Source: Danxiaibacter flavus (GTDB lineage Bacteria > Bacteroidota > Bacteroidia > Chitinophagales > Chitinophagaceae). Taken from it: a stretch of DNA of 64,000 nucleotides. Below are positions 44,397 to 54,087 of the stretch, piece by piece. Location of the stretch: positions 524,063-588,062 of the forward strand of contig NZ_JAULBC010000004.1 in NCBI RefSeq assembly GCF_041060425.1, given 5' to 3'. Under the pieces are notes generated by a model that worked only from the letters and a program-made list of their open reading frames with translations, made no database searches and was not told the DNA's origin. A program made the translations under genes and the position numbers. Each line of letters starts with the position of its first letter. Within the stretch, counting starts at the first letter, position 1.

Positions 44397-45191
44397 TTAT
44401 TGCAAATTCTCTTTATGCCCCAGGGCATAAACACGTGCAATAAGTTTAGCAATGCGCTTGCCCCACATTAATTCAAACAACTCAAGTTCTTCTTTTTGAC
44501 GTAAGCCCTTTGCTAATTGATTGGTGGTTTCCGATCCCGGATGTATACGATGGGTGATAAGCCTTTTATTAATATACATAAACGCTCCGGGCCGCAGCGC
44601 CAGCTCATACCAGGCATACCAGTCCAGCGCGCAAGTATATTTCGGTTGAAATTTAAAATCATCGCCTAACTCCGGCATATTAAATGTTACAGAAGGACAG
44701 CATATCGGATCGCCAAACAGCAATATCATTTTTTTTAATAAGCTGCTTCTTATAACACTGCTAACTATAAAAGGCAACAACAAACTGCGTTTAATAAACG
44801 CATTTAACGAGAATGACCTTAGCTCATTATTAACCAAATCACTATAATTTGTGAAAGCGATTTGTATTTTTTGAGCACTATTATGTTTTATAGCATTCGT
44901 CACAACTTCTGTATAACGGCTATCATAAACATCATCCTGGTGAGCAATAGTAACCAATTCTGTATCAGCTTTTAATAAAGCAAAATTCCAGTCATTTGCT
45001 ATACCTCTCACCTGACTGTCGTTAATATAGTATGGTATATTATACTGGTCAGCGATGCTCTGTGAATAAGTCGTTGGCGTTGATGTAGCGATAATAATTT
45101 TACTTTTTGCCGTCTGACCAATAAGGCTTTGAATACAAGCCTCCAGGTAAGGCGATTCCTGATATACCGATAATACGAATGTATGTTCCAT
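44397..45191 (-). CDS. Glycosyltransferase family 2
   Basis: This 264-residue GT-A enzyme begins FVLSVYQESPYLEACIQSLIGQT, with the nucleotide-sugar-binding segment and the metal-binding HQDDVYDSRYTE (DD variant of the DxD motif). The middle has LGDDFKFQPKYTCALDWYAWYELAL, a common acceptor-side pattern of GT2 enzymes. There is no membrane segment. It converges on the methyltransferase gene with an 18-base gap. It probably takes part in the same surface-glycan work as the TMTC-like and methyltransferase genes. Confidence 0.88.
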   Translation of the reverse strand: MEHTFVLSVYQESPYLEACIQSLIGQTAKSKIIIATSTPTTYSQSIADQYNIPYYINDSQVRGIANDWNFALLKADTELVTIAHQDDVYDSRYTEVVTNAIKHNSAQKIQIAFTNYSDLVNNELRSFSLNAFIKRSLLLPFIVSSVIRSSLLKKMILLFGDPICCPSVTFNMPELGDDFKFQPKYTCALDWYAWYELALRPGAFMYINKRLITHRIHPGSETTNQLAKGLRQKEELELFELMWGKRIAKLIARVYALGHKENLQ

Positions 45192-45635
45192 AATACTCCC
45201 GAAAAATAAATATTGTCCTTACCTGTAGTTGCATTTTGATCAAATAATTCAAAAGGATCTGCGTCTACTATTTCTCAATTATTTTCTTCCGTTACCGGTG
45301 AAAATTTTGGGTCTAAAGATGGATCTGCTCCAGGCTAACCAATCGGGTAAAAATAAACATTAAATCCATTCGGAATACTGGTATCGTTTTCAGTAGTTAA
45401 ACTATTTGGAGTACGTTCATATAAGTTTTTCTACCATAAGGGACCTGGTATTTACGGAGATTTATTACTGCAATATTGTGCAAAATTTCTCCCATTTCGT
45501 TTTTGTGAATTGGGGCATAGACGCTCATTCTCTAATAAAATTCTTAAGAATTGTATATAAACAATCGGATACCACGCATTATGATACGTCTTTATAAGTT
45601 CCCTGGTATATTAGCTCTCTGTGCATTGCAAAGAC
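45192..45635. other. Gap with possible decayed coding DNA
   Basis: On the minus strand one frame from about 45600 to 45192, interrupted by four stops, still reads with protein-like composition (TTENDTSIPNGFNVYFYPIG; EIVDADPFELFDQN). It could be a degraded gene, but no family is recognised. Confidence 0.35.
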
Positions 45636-45636
45636 T

Positions 45637-46196
45637 AAAAATTTGATTTTCGCACATTTATTTTCTCTCATCACATCGATGAAACCCATATCCGCTTGAA
45701 CTAACTAAAACTGCTTGAATTGGAACAGCCTTACCCGTAGGGCATTAAGCTCAATAGAAAACCCGTCCATATGGTCTTCCACTGTCCGTAGGACATTAAC
45801 CAGCAAATTCGTTCTATCAATTAAAATTTGATTTTCGCACATTTATTTTCTCTCATCACATTGATGAAACCCATATCCGCTTGAACTAACTAAAACTGCT
45901 TGAATTAGAACAGCCTTGCCCGTAGGGCATTAAGCTCAATAAAAAACCCGTCCATATGGTCTTCCATTGTCCGTAGGACATTAACCAGCAAATTCGTTCT
46001 ATCAATTAAAATTTGATTTTCGCACATTTATTTTCTCTCATCACATTGATGAAACCCATATCCGCTTGAACTAACTAAAACTGCTTGAATTAGAACAGCC
46101 TTGCCCGTAGGGCATTAAGCTCAATAGAAAACCCGTCCATATGGCCTTCCATTGTCCGTAGGACATTAACCAGCAAATTCGTTCTATCAATTAAAA
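45637..46196. repeat. Three tandem copies of a 185-bp unit
   Basis: Copies start at about 45637, 45822 and 46007, with only a few differences. Each contains TTTGATTTTCGCACATTTA, two UAC/GTA-loop hairpins (GCCCGTAGGGC and GTCCGTAGGAC) and CAGCAAATTCGTTCTATCAA. There is no open frame. It is not a CRISPR array: no spacers, and the units are adjacent. Confidence 0.9.
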
Positions 46197-46674
46197 AATG
46201 AATTATTTAAAATAAGTCGTGATGCATGCCCTTACCACGGTAAGCAGGTTAATGCCCTACGGGCAAAAATTGCAGTTGCCGGATTTTTCTATTGAGCTTG
46301 AAGTCCTACGGACTAAATTCGAATTCCCGATAATTCTTCAGCAGATCTGAATACACACGATTGCGGGATCAGAAAAAATCTATTGGTGTATATGTGATAA
46401 TAAAAATACCCGAATGAGACAAGGAACTACCAACCACTGAGACGCGGCGGCACGATGATTCACTTAGTTTTTGTGATCACGATTGAATTGGCAGGCACGA
46501 GGATTTAATGCGCTGCGTCAAAATCAAAACTTCGCCGCGTCGCCGCTTCGTTGCGCACGCCGCGAGAAACCCGCACTCCTTAGATTGGGACAAGCGAAAC
46601 TTTTTGGTACATTCGTTATCTGTTACCAATCGCCATCTTCAACGGCAACTTCAATAAATAACAACTGGCAAACA
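46197..46674. other. Repeat-rich leader before the DUF2200 gene
   Basis: Inverted copies of the hairpins occur here (GCCCTACGGGC at 46254-46264, GTCCTACGGAC at 46303-46313). They are followed by an ACCACTGAGACGCGGCGGCACG repeat (46434-46455) and a CGCCGCGTCGCCGC segment (46530-46545) like one at 55995-56065. No gene is seen. Confidence 0.6.
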
Positions 46675-47025
46675 ATGGATAATACAAGAGTCTACAAAAT
46701 GTCTTTTGCGAGTGTTTATCCGCATTACATTACAAAAGCCGAACGCAAAGGCCGCACAAAGGAAGAAGTGCATGAAATTATTTATTGGCTGACAGGATAT
46801 GATAGCCAACAATTACAGCAGATCATCAACGATAAAACGGACTTTGAAAATTTCTTCGCCAAAGCTCCGCAATTGAATCCGAATGCTTCAAAAATTACAG
46901 GCGTTATTTGTGGCTATCGTATTGAAGAGATTGAAGACCCGCTGATGAAAAAAGTTCGATACCTGGATAAGTTGATTGATGAGTTGGCGAAAGGGAAAAC
47001 AATGGAGAAGATTTTAAGGAAGTAA
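46675..47025 (+). CDS. DUF2200 family protein
   Basis: This 116-residue protein begins MDNTRVYKMSFASVYPHYITKAERKGRTKEEV, which matches the DUF2200 pattern, followed by IIYWLTGYD and a helical C-terminal half (SKITGVICGYRIEEIEDP). The frame is open 64 codons further upstream, but that part is intergenic repeat; the ATG at 46675 is right for the family. Function unknown, cytoplasmic. It is isolated among repeats, without operon partners. Confidence 0.88.
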   Translation: MDNTRVYKMSFASVYPHYITKAERKGRTKEEVHEIIYWLTGYDSQQLQQIINDKTDFENFFAKAPQLNPNASKITGVICGYRIEEIEDPLMKKVRYLDKLIDELAKGKTMEKILRK

Positions 47026-47811
47026 GGTAAGCAGAAGGCTCAAAGCACAAAGCCTAAAGCTGACCGAAGCGAAGTTTTTTAAACCATATAAGTAAAGTGT
47101 CGGCCACGCCAACGTTTCTTTGTAAACAACTGATAAAGCTTAAAGCCCAAAGCCTAAAGCCTAAAGCTGATCGAAGCGAAGTTTTTTAAACCATATAAGG
47201 CATATAAGAAAATATAAGAACTTTTGCCCGGGATAATAACAATACTTAAACGACAATATATTTACTTAGCCAGCCCGGACCTTCACTATTGACCATTGAC
47301 TATTCACTAGTTGTATAGAAGTAAGGTGTCGGCCGCGACAACGTTTCTTTGTTAACAACTGATAAAGCTTAAAGCCCAAAGTCTAAAGCCTAAAGCTGAT
47401 CGAAGCGAAGTTTTTTAAACCATGTAAGGCATATAAGAAAATATAAGAACTACAAACAGGATGCTCCTACGGAGCAAAACCTCCAAAGCTTCCTTAACTA
47501 AACGACATTGGCCTAAAGCTGACCGAAGCGAAGTTTTTTAAACCATATAAGGCATATAAGAAAATATAAGAACTTTTGCCCGGGATAATAACAACACTTA
47601 AACGACAATATATTTACTTAACCAGCCCGGACCTTCACTATTGACCATTCACTATTCACTAGTTGAATAGAAGGCATATAAGAGAATATAAGAACTTTTG
47701 CTTAGGATGATAATAACACTTAAACGATAACACATTTACTTAGCCAGACCGGACCTTCACCATTGACTATTGACTATTCGCCAGTTGCATCTATTACAAC
47801 CATTTCTTAAG
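47026..47811. repeat. Three to four copies of a composite repeat
   Basis: A unit of AAAGCCTAAAGCTGA, TCGAAGCGAAGTTTTTTAAA, CCATATAAGGCATATAAG, CGGGATAATAACAA, GACCTTCACTATTGACC and TATTCACTAGTTG recurs (47040-47330, 47365-47460, 47510-47665, 47665-47790). These families are inverted copies of those at 37422-37740. A GCTCCTACGGAGC hairpin lies at 47463-47475. No gene is seen. Confidence 0.85.
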
Positions 47812-47815
47812 GTTA

Positions 47816-47864
47816 AAAAAACAGGGAAGTAGTCATTTCCAAAATTTGAAATGACTACTTCCCT
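47816..47864 (-). terminator. Terminator of the SusCD operon
   Basis: A perfect 17-bp stem (AGGGAAGTAGTCATTTC and its complement) with an eight-base loop is followed on the minus strand by TGTTTTTTT, 52 bases past the lipoprotein stop codon. Confidence 0.9.
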
Positions 47865-47916
47865 TTATGGAGTTTTGTGTTTTTTCGTTCTTATTGAGTC
47901 TTATGAAAGGTACAAG

Positions 47917-48750
47917 CTATTTCAGTGTGAACACGGTGTGGAATTTTCTCCAGTTAGCAGGGTTTCCGCCGCTGTAATAATAGTAATACAGGTTGAACTT
48001 TTTGCTCAGCGGATCGTACGTTGAAGCCTGTGCAGGATCCTGCTGAATTGACACCACCGCATCAGGATCGGCCGAGATGGTAACAGAATTGTCCGGGTTG
48101 ATTGTTATAAAATATGTTATGCCGGGGTTGCTGAAATACCAGTAACCAGCCGTTGCCTTTATGGAGTTTGCGCTTGCTGTTATCAGCTCCTGGGTATAAT
48201 TGGCGGGACAGGTTTGAAGACCGGCGGATGCATGGTTCAATGTACCACTTTCCGCATACATACCCTCCCACTGGTTTACAACCGGCAATGGTGAAACAGA
48301 AATAACCCATCGAGTTTTGTTGCCATTTGCAGCAGTTACTTCGTAGGAAACAGGTGCGGAAAAGTCGCCCGGCGTTCCCAGTTTAGGAGCACCATCAACA
48401 GGATGTACAATGGCAGCGTCGGGAACATTTACAACTCCCCAAATGTTAGTCAGTTTTACTTTCACTTTTTCTTTTTGAGGAAAGCCTGCGGGGAACACAG
48501 GCGTTACATAAACTGTATCATGCGATATGGAAATCTTCCTGTCCAGTTTAACAGTTTGTACAACGGTACGCTCATTTTCATTGGTTGTACCTTTATTGTC
48601 AACAATTGTGTCTGCGTATTTATAAACGAGGTAAAAATCTGTAATGTTATTCAAGGATGAATTATTTGCCGCCGGAAGATCTTTCTTTAAACATGAAGTA
48701 AAAAGAACCGGCAAGGCAAACAATAAACCCAGCATTAATATATTTTTCAT
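47917..48750 (-). CDS. Surface lipoprotein of the SusCD locus, DUF5018-like
   Basis: This 277-residue lipoprotein begins MKNILMLGLLFALPVLFTSC with Cys20 as the lipidated residue. A beta-rich domain at about 30-150 (ITDFYLVYKYADT, WVISVSPLP) resembles the DUF5018 domain seen in proteins beside SusD. A second domain of about 120 residues with FSNPGITYFITINPDNSVTI and YYYYYSGGNPANWRKFHTVF follows. It lies 31 bases after susD, so it is the third gene of the uptake operon, likely a surface glycan- or ligand-binding protein like SusE/SusF in position. Ligand unknown. Confidence 0.78.
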   Translation of the reverse strand: MKNILMLGLLFALPVLFTSCLKKDLPAANNSSLNNITDFYLVYKYADTIVDNKGTTNENERTVVQTVKLDRKISISHDTVYVTPVFPAGFPQKEKVKVKLTNIWGVVNVPDAAIVHPVDGAPKLGTPGDFSAPVSYEVTAANGNKTRWVISVSPLPVVNQWEGMYAESGTLNHASAGLQTCPANYTQELITASANSIKATAGYWYFSNPGITYFITINPDNSVTISADPDAVVSIQQDPAQASTYDPLSKKFNLYYYYYSGGNPANWRKFHTVFTLK

Positions 48751-48781
48751 AATTGATCAGTTATTTGATTTCAATAATAAT

Positions 48782-50509
48782 TTACCAGCCTTCATTTTGT
48801 GTAAGGGTGGGCAATGCAGTTATTTTACCTTGCGGAACCGGGAACAGGTATCGCTTCGGTGTAAATTTCAGGGGCTGCCCGTTGTTGTCAGCCACTTCAT
48901 ACAACTGGTAAGCAGTTCCATCAGAATTAATTGCAATTCCGTGTGGCATTCCATTTAGCTCAGGTATGGCGAGGGCTGAATTTGCATAACCTGGTTTTAA
49001 ACCACCGGACAGCTGCATTCCCCATCTTAGTAATGACCAATACCTGTCGCCTGTTTCAAGAATCAGTTCTACATGACGCTCTCTTCTGTAATCGCTCAAC
49101 AGATCTTCTCCGGACGAAGTAATAGCATTTGTAAAGCCTCCATGCTTCTGATATGTTTTGGTAATGTATGTTTTTGCTGTTGCTTCGTCGCCCAGTTTTA
49201 TGCATGCCTCTGCATAGTTAAGATAGGCCTCACCAAGACGCAATACGCTGTAACAATAATCTGTAGGATCTGAATACCACAGTTTCTTTGCCTGGTAAAC
49301 ATACTTGTTGAACAAATAGCCTGTTTGTGACGCACCGCCATTTATATTTCCCCCGTTAAGTGGTGAAATATTCGATGACACATTTCCGTTGGCTCTCAGG
49401 TATGCCCAGTTCTTAAAATACTTTGAGCTGTCGTAAATAATTGTTGAATAAAACCTTTTATCCCTGCGCTGATACATTTTCTCATATACACTTTTCCCGG
49501 TCGCGATAAAACTGGTTGCATCCCATTTACGTTCTCTTCCATCAGCATCAGTTACCAGGTAATCATCCACAAGATCTTGTGAAGGAACGTAGTTCATCCA
49601 TCCTTCAAGAGACTCCTGCAATGGAAATTTCTGCATGGCTGTTGCAGTGAGCTTAGAAGCTAACATATCTGAATTAGCAACCAAAGATTGCATCGGCGTA
49701 CCGTCGAAACTTGTGTTGGTACTTCTGCGTTCATATATCAATATGTTTTCCGGTGAGGTGATCGCAGAACTGTATTCGTTGAACAGATGCTCATAATCAT
49801 CCAGCGAATATTGGTTAAGCGCAAAAAGTGCATTGCCGGCAGTCTTTACAGCTGTGTAATAATTGTTGTCGTTTAAGTACGCACCTGCCTGCAGGGCCAC
49901 TCTCATCTTCAAGGCATAAGCCGCTCCTTTTGTTGCACGGCCTCTTTCATTTGTAGCAGGTAGTAAAATGGCCGCGCTGTCAAGGTCACTTAATACAAAA
50001 TCGTACGTTTCCTTAATGCTTGAACGGGGGATGTTAAAATCACTATCTACAGTCAGCACATCCTTCACCAATTGAACGCCACCAAACCGGTTTGCAAGGA
50101 AGGAGTAAATTGAAGCTCTCAAAAAATATGCCTCACCCAAAAATGTATTTTTCTGCAGTTCAGTCAAAGGTGATTTTGGGATATTCTGAAGGATCAGGTT
50201 TACACTTCTGATGTTGCCAAACTGTGACCAGCCTTCATCTGCATACCTGTCAATCTGTTCTGTTTTTTCGCCAACATGTCCACCGCCCCATGGTTGCGTT
50301 TTCACACTTTTTGTTATTGCATCGTAATCCCATGAAAATATGTAGCCCATGCAATTAGCGTAACAGTTATACACGTAGCCCTGGGCGAGACTGAAATTGC
50401 TCCACACATCATCCCCGGTATATGAGTTAAGTGGCTTGGTGTCCATCACTCTATTACAGGATATATATCCGAGGGACAAAAAAGTTATAATATATAGAAT
50501 GTACTTCAT
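48782..50509 (-). CDS. SusD/RagB family nutrient-binding lipoprotein
   Basis: SusD proteins sit over the SusC channel and deliver glycans or peptides. From the ATG at 50509 the 575-residue protein begins MKYILYIITFLSLGYISC with Cys18 as the lipid site. An earlier in-frame start eight codons upstream is less likely. The helical TPR-like core is shown by LTELQKNTFLGEAYFLRASIYSFLANRFGGV and TKGAAYALKMRVALQAG. The C-terminal SusD end has RLGEAYLNYAEACIKLGD and RRERHVELILETGDRYWSLLRWG. It lies 27 bases after the susC gene. The ligand cannot be read from sequence. Confidence 0.93.
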   Translation of the reverse strand: MKYILYIITFLSLGYISCNRVMDTKPLNSYTGDDVWSNFSLAQGYVYNCYANCMGYIFSWDYDAITKSVKTQPWGGGHVGEKTEQIDRYADEGWSQFGNIRSVNLILQNIPKSPLTELQKNTFLGEAYFLRASIYSFLANRFGGVQLVKDVLTVDSDFNIPRSSIKETYDFVLSDLDSAAILLPATNERGRATKGAAYALKMRVALQAGAYLNDNNYYTAVKTAGNALFALNQYSLDDYEHLFNEYSSAITSPENILIYERRSTNTSFDGTPMQSLVANSDMLASKLTATAMQKFPLQESLEGWMNYVPSQDLVDDYLVTDADGRERKWDATSFIATGKSVYEKMYQRRDKRFYSTIIYDSSKYFKNWAYLRANGNVSSNISPLNGGNINGGASQTGYLFNKYVYQAKKLWYSDPTDYCYSVLRLGEAYLNYAEACIKLGDEATAKTYITKTYQKHGGFTNAITSSGEDLLSDYRRERHVELILETGDRYWSLLRWGMQLSGGLKPGYANSALAIPELNGMPHGIAINSDGTAYQLYEVADNNGQPLKFTPKRYLFPVPQGKITALPTLTQNEGW

Positions 50510-50536
50510 AGTCAAATTGTTTAAACTTTCCAATGA

Positions 50537-53500
50537 TTAAAAACCGACCCTGATACCAACAGAGTAAGTACGGTTTACCGGATAAAAGAAATTGTTGTTG
50601 TTTGCCAGCTCCGGATCGAAATACTTTTTAACAGATGAAAAAGTGAGCAGGTTTGTTCCGCTGATATGGGCAGACAGGTCACTGAATATTTTTGTTTTCA
50701 CCCATTTTTTGAAGTTGTAGGAAAGGGTCAAACTTTTCAGTCTTACAAAACCTGCATCCTTTAACCAGAAGCTGCTGCTGGTATAGTTATTAGATGAGTT
50801 CATGGTGCTGTTACCAGCTCTTGGGAAAGTGGCTGAAGTGTTGCTGCTTGTCCAGAAATCTTTCTGAAAGTCAAAATTGATGCGGCCTAGTCCTTCACCA
50901 CCCTGTAAGTAATTTCCGAGGTAAACATCACGCTTGCCTGTTCCCTGAATTAAGGCGTCCAAGCGAATGCCTTTGTATTCTATACCGAACGGTATACCAA
51001 ATGTAAACCTGGGAGATTGAGACAGCCCCAGTCGGCGAAAATCCTGCGCATCAATCTTGCCATCTCCGTTGGTATCCTCAAGCCATACGTCACCTACACT
51101 TAATGCTGTTGAAGTCAACCGGCTCGGGTTATTCAATATATCAGCATAATTCTGGTACAGACCATTGGCGCTATACATTGCACTGTAATAATTCTGATTA
51201 ACACCCCATGCTCTTGTATAAGGATTGGTTAATGTAGCACTGTCTTCATTGGTACGTTCCCATAAATAATTAAAGTACGTGCCATTAATTCCAACGTAAC
51301 CCTTCAGGTCTTTGCTGGCACTCCAATTATAATTTAACGAGAAATCTATGCCTTCTTTACGTGTTGCAGCATCCGTAAGTACCTGGGGCAGACTTTGGCC
51401 CAATGGGTCGGTATATCTGAATGCAGGGCTGCCTAAAATGTTTTGGGTCCTGGTATAAAAATAATCAACGCTTCCTGTCAGTTTTTTATTCAGCGTTTCA
51501 AATTCCAAACCAAAATCGCGTGAACCGGTTTTGAACCATGTAATATTCTGGTTAGAGATTGTAAGACCTCCTTCATAATAGCCATTCTGCAGATTTCCAT
51601 TCGCAACATATGCCTGGCTGGTAACGCCATATTGCGGAATGTAAGCGTATTTGGTACCACCAATGGAACCAACCTCACCGTACGAAGCTTTAAATTTCAG
51701 GTAAGAAAATACATCTGTCAATCGTAATTTCTGGTAAAATTCTTCAGATGAAATAATCCATCCGGCGCTTATTGAAGGGAAGAATCCAAAACGTTTTGAA
51801 GGGGGAAAGTAGTCAGAACCATCATAACGTCCGTTAAGTTCTAAAAGATATCTTCCCGCATAGTCGTACTTAATTCTTCCTACATAACCAACTTCGCCCC
51901 ATTCGCTGGCCGATCCGTCATTTGTTTGTGTTGATGCGTCACCCGCAAACATTTGATCTATAGCAGTAGAAGGAAAGTTTGTTCTTGATGCACTGAACCA
52001 TTTGTTATTGCCGCCACGTACTATTGAAACAAATGTGGCGCCAATATTGTGTTTGCCAAAGCCTCTGAAATAGTCTGCCTGGAACTCTGCATTATAAGCT
52101 TTTGTATCACTACTTGTCTGTGACAAAGATGGTTTAGGTGTAGGATATATTGTTCCGTCGGTATTATACTGTGTGGCCAATACGTTAAATACTTTGGATG
52201 GATTGGATGCAATGGAATAATCACCCAATACTCTAAAACTTAGCCCTTTCACCCTGGGCACATTCCAGGTAAAAGCAAGGTTTGCATCATTGAAGAACGT
52301 TTCAGATCTCGCATACCCCGGCGAGTAGATTTCCGCGAGCGGATGATCCACCAATCCTGCCAGTGTACCATCCTTGTTATATGCCGCCTCAAATGGGCTT
52401 TTAGCAACTATATGGCTGAATATGGAGGCTGAACCTGCAGGTGGTTGTGTAGAATAATTGTAATAGCCATTTAAAGCAAAAGCAACATTTAATCCTATCT
52501 CATCAAAGTTTGAAACGATCTTGCTGTTGTAAGAGAACCGGTTTACTTTAAATGAATTGTTTACGTAATTGCTTCCCTGGCTGAAATATCCCAACCCTAC
52601 ATAATATTTTGTCTGACTGCTTCCTCCGCTTACTGATAAATTATGAGATTGTTGAAGCGCAGTCTTTTTAAAGGCCAGTCCATACCAATCAGTATTGGGA
52701 TACAGCGCAGGATCCAGGCCGTTCTTGATCGTATCCAACTGACCAGGAGTGTAGGCTGAATACTTGCCATTGCCAACGGATTCACCAATTGCATTTGCCA
52801 CAAGCGCTTTGTCGTAAGCGTTAATTAATTTCGGGAAATAGCTTGGCGTATTGAAAGCAATATTGTTGGAGTAGACAACTGCAGGTTTACCTGAAACCCC
52901 TGTTTTTGTTTTTACCAGAACGATGCCTGCACTTGACTTAGAACCATATACAGCCGTTGCAGCAGCGTCCTTTAAAAAACTGATATTTTCAATATCGTTA
53001 ATATTCAGGTTAATAAACGTTGCCTGGTCACGGATTATACCATCAATAACATACAACGGAGCCGTTTGGCCGATTAAGGGCTCACCACCTCTGATCGTCA
53101 TAGAAGGAACACTGCCAGGCTCGCCTCCGCTGAAATTTACAACAACGCCCGCAGAGCGGCCAGCCACAGCTGATTGAATATCTGTATAAGGAGCATCTTT
53201 AAACTGGTCGGTTTTTAAAGTACTAACTGCACTTGTTACTTTTTGTTTCGACTGTGTACCATAGCCCACAATAACGACTTCAGAAAGATTAGCAGACACT
53301 TCCTTCAACGTAACATTGATCGTACTTTTTTTATCTACTTTTATTTCCTGCGTCGCGTATCCTATGATGGTAAAAGTGAGTGTTGCATTTTCGTTGACTT
53401 TAATCACATAGTTACCTTTTTCATCACTTATCACACCAGCACCTGAGCCTGTAGAAACACTCACATTTGCAACAGGCTCGCCCTTACTGTTGGTAATTGT

Positions 53501-53896
53501 ACCACTTACCTCTATAGTGGTATAATAACTGTTCAGCGCCTTCAACACAATCAGGTTGTTACCCATAACAGTATATGTAAGGCCTGTGTTTTGCAATAAC
53601 TTATTCAACACCTCTTCAATATTCTGGTCTTTCGCATCAACAGTTACCTTTACATCCTCCGGTAACAATAAATTGCTGAAAACGAACCGGTAGTTAGATT
53701 TTTTTTCAACTTCTTTTAAAGCATCTTCAAGTTTAACCTGGTTTAAATCAACCGTCACTTTTTGCTGGGAGTAAGTTTTAGCAGAAACCTGGAGGGCCGT
53801 AAGAAGGATAATGAAGGCAGTCATTTTCATAATCATAAGCACTTTTAGAGCGCCACAAAAACGCGGCGGCCTGATGAAGGGGCCATTTTTTTTCAT
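50537..53896 (-). CDS. SusC/RagA TonB-linked outer membrane protein with STN domain
   Basis: This outer-membrane TonB-dependent transporter has 1119 residues. After a signal peptide (about 1-45) comes an STN domain (YSQQKVTVDLNQVKLEDALK, LNKLLQNTGLTYTV) that contacts FecR. A carboxypeptidase-like domain (ISDEKGNYVIKV, IGYATQEI) and the TonB-box/plug with EVVIVGYGTQSKQKVTSAV follow, then the beta barrel ending FYPVNRTYSVGIRVGF. The STN domain together with the sigma/FecR genes upstream means that substrate binding can signal to transcription. It pairs with susD 27 bases downstream. Confidence 0.95.
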   Translation of the reverse strand: MKKNGPFIRPPRFCGALKVLMIMKMTAFIILLTALQVSAKTYSQQKVTVDLNQVKLEDALKEVEKKSNYRFVFSNLLLPEDVKVTVDAKDQNIEEVLNKLLQNTGLTYTVMGNNLIVLKALNSYYTTIEVSGTITNSKGEPVANVSVSTGSGAGVISDEKGNYVIKVNENATLTFTIIGYATQEIKVDKKSTINVTLKEVSANLSEVVIVGYGTQSKQKVTSAVSTLKTDQFKDAPYTDIQSAVAGRSAGVVVNFSGGEPGSVPSMTIRGGEPLIGQTAPLYVIDGIIRDQATFINLNINDIENISFLKDAAATAVYGSKSSAGIVLVKTKTGVSGKPAVVYSNNIAFNTPSYFPKLINAYDKALVANAIGESVGNGKYSAYTPGQLDTIKNGLDPALYPNTDWYGLAFKKTALQQSHNLSVSGGSSQTKYYVGLGYFSQGSNYVNNSFKVNRFSYNSKIVSNFDEIGLNVAFALNGYYNYSTQPPAGSASIFSHIVAKSPFEAAYNKDGTLAGLVDHPLAEIYSPGYARSETFFNDANLAFTWNVPRVKGLSFRVLGDYSIASNPSKVFNVLATQYNTDGTIYPTPKPSLSQTSSDTKAYNAEFQADYFRGFGKHNIGATFVSIVRGGNNKWFSASRTNFPSTAIDQMFAGDASTQTNDGSASEWGEVGYVGRIKYDYAGRYLLELNGRYDGSDYFPPSKRFGFFPSISAGWIISSEEFYQKLRLTDVFSYLKFKASYGEVGSIGGTKYAYIPQYGVTSQAYVANGNLQNGYYEGGLTISNQNITWFKTGSRDFGLEFETLNKKLTGSVDYFYTRTQNILGSPAFRYTDPLGQSLPQVLTDAATRKEGIDFSLNYNWSASKDLKGYVGINGTYFNYLWERTNEDSATLTNPYTRAWGVNQNYYSAMYSANGLYQNYADILNNPSRLTSTALSVGDVWLEDTNGDGKIDAQDFRRLGLSQSPRFTFGIPFGIEYKGIRLDALIQGTGKRDVYLGNYLQGGEGLGRINFDFQKDFWTSSNTSATFPRAGNSTMNSSNNYTSSSFWLKDAGFVRLKSLTLSYNFKKWVKTKIFSDLSAHISGTNLLTFSSVKKYFDPELANNNNFFYPVNRTYSVGIRVGF

Positions 53897-53923
53897 AATT
53901 TAGTTTTGATTAGTTTAAAAATG

Positions 53924-53944
53924 CGCAAAGGGTTAACCTTTGCG
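53924..53944 (-). terminator. Hairpin between fecR and susC
   Basis: CGCAAAGG and CCTTTGCG pair with a five-base loop and are followed on the minus strand by CATTTTTA. It lies 28 bases before the SusC start and could end the fecR transcript or attenuate susC. A second imperfect hairpin (GGAGCAGTGG and CCACTACTCC) lies just upstream. Confidence 0.5.
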
Positions 53945-54087
53945 TTCAGGGAGTAGTGGCTGCAACCACTGCTCCTTTTTGTTTTCCGGGGCTTAGGGTT
54001 AAAATTATTTCGTCATAATATTGTTCAAATGTTTTGACATGTAGATAAAATGCATTCGATTTGACTAACAGTAAGTTACCGGTGCCT

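Noticed and set aside
45637..46196. CRISPR array
   Set aside because: Units are 185 bp, adjacent and nearly identical throughout; there are no short repeats separated by unique spacers and no cas genes.
46483..46674. 64-codon N-terminal extension of the DUF2200 protein
   Set aside because: The extension is intergenic repeat; the family starts at the internal ATG with a conserved beginning.
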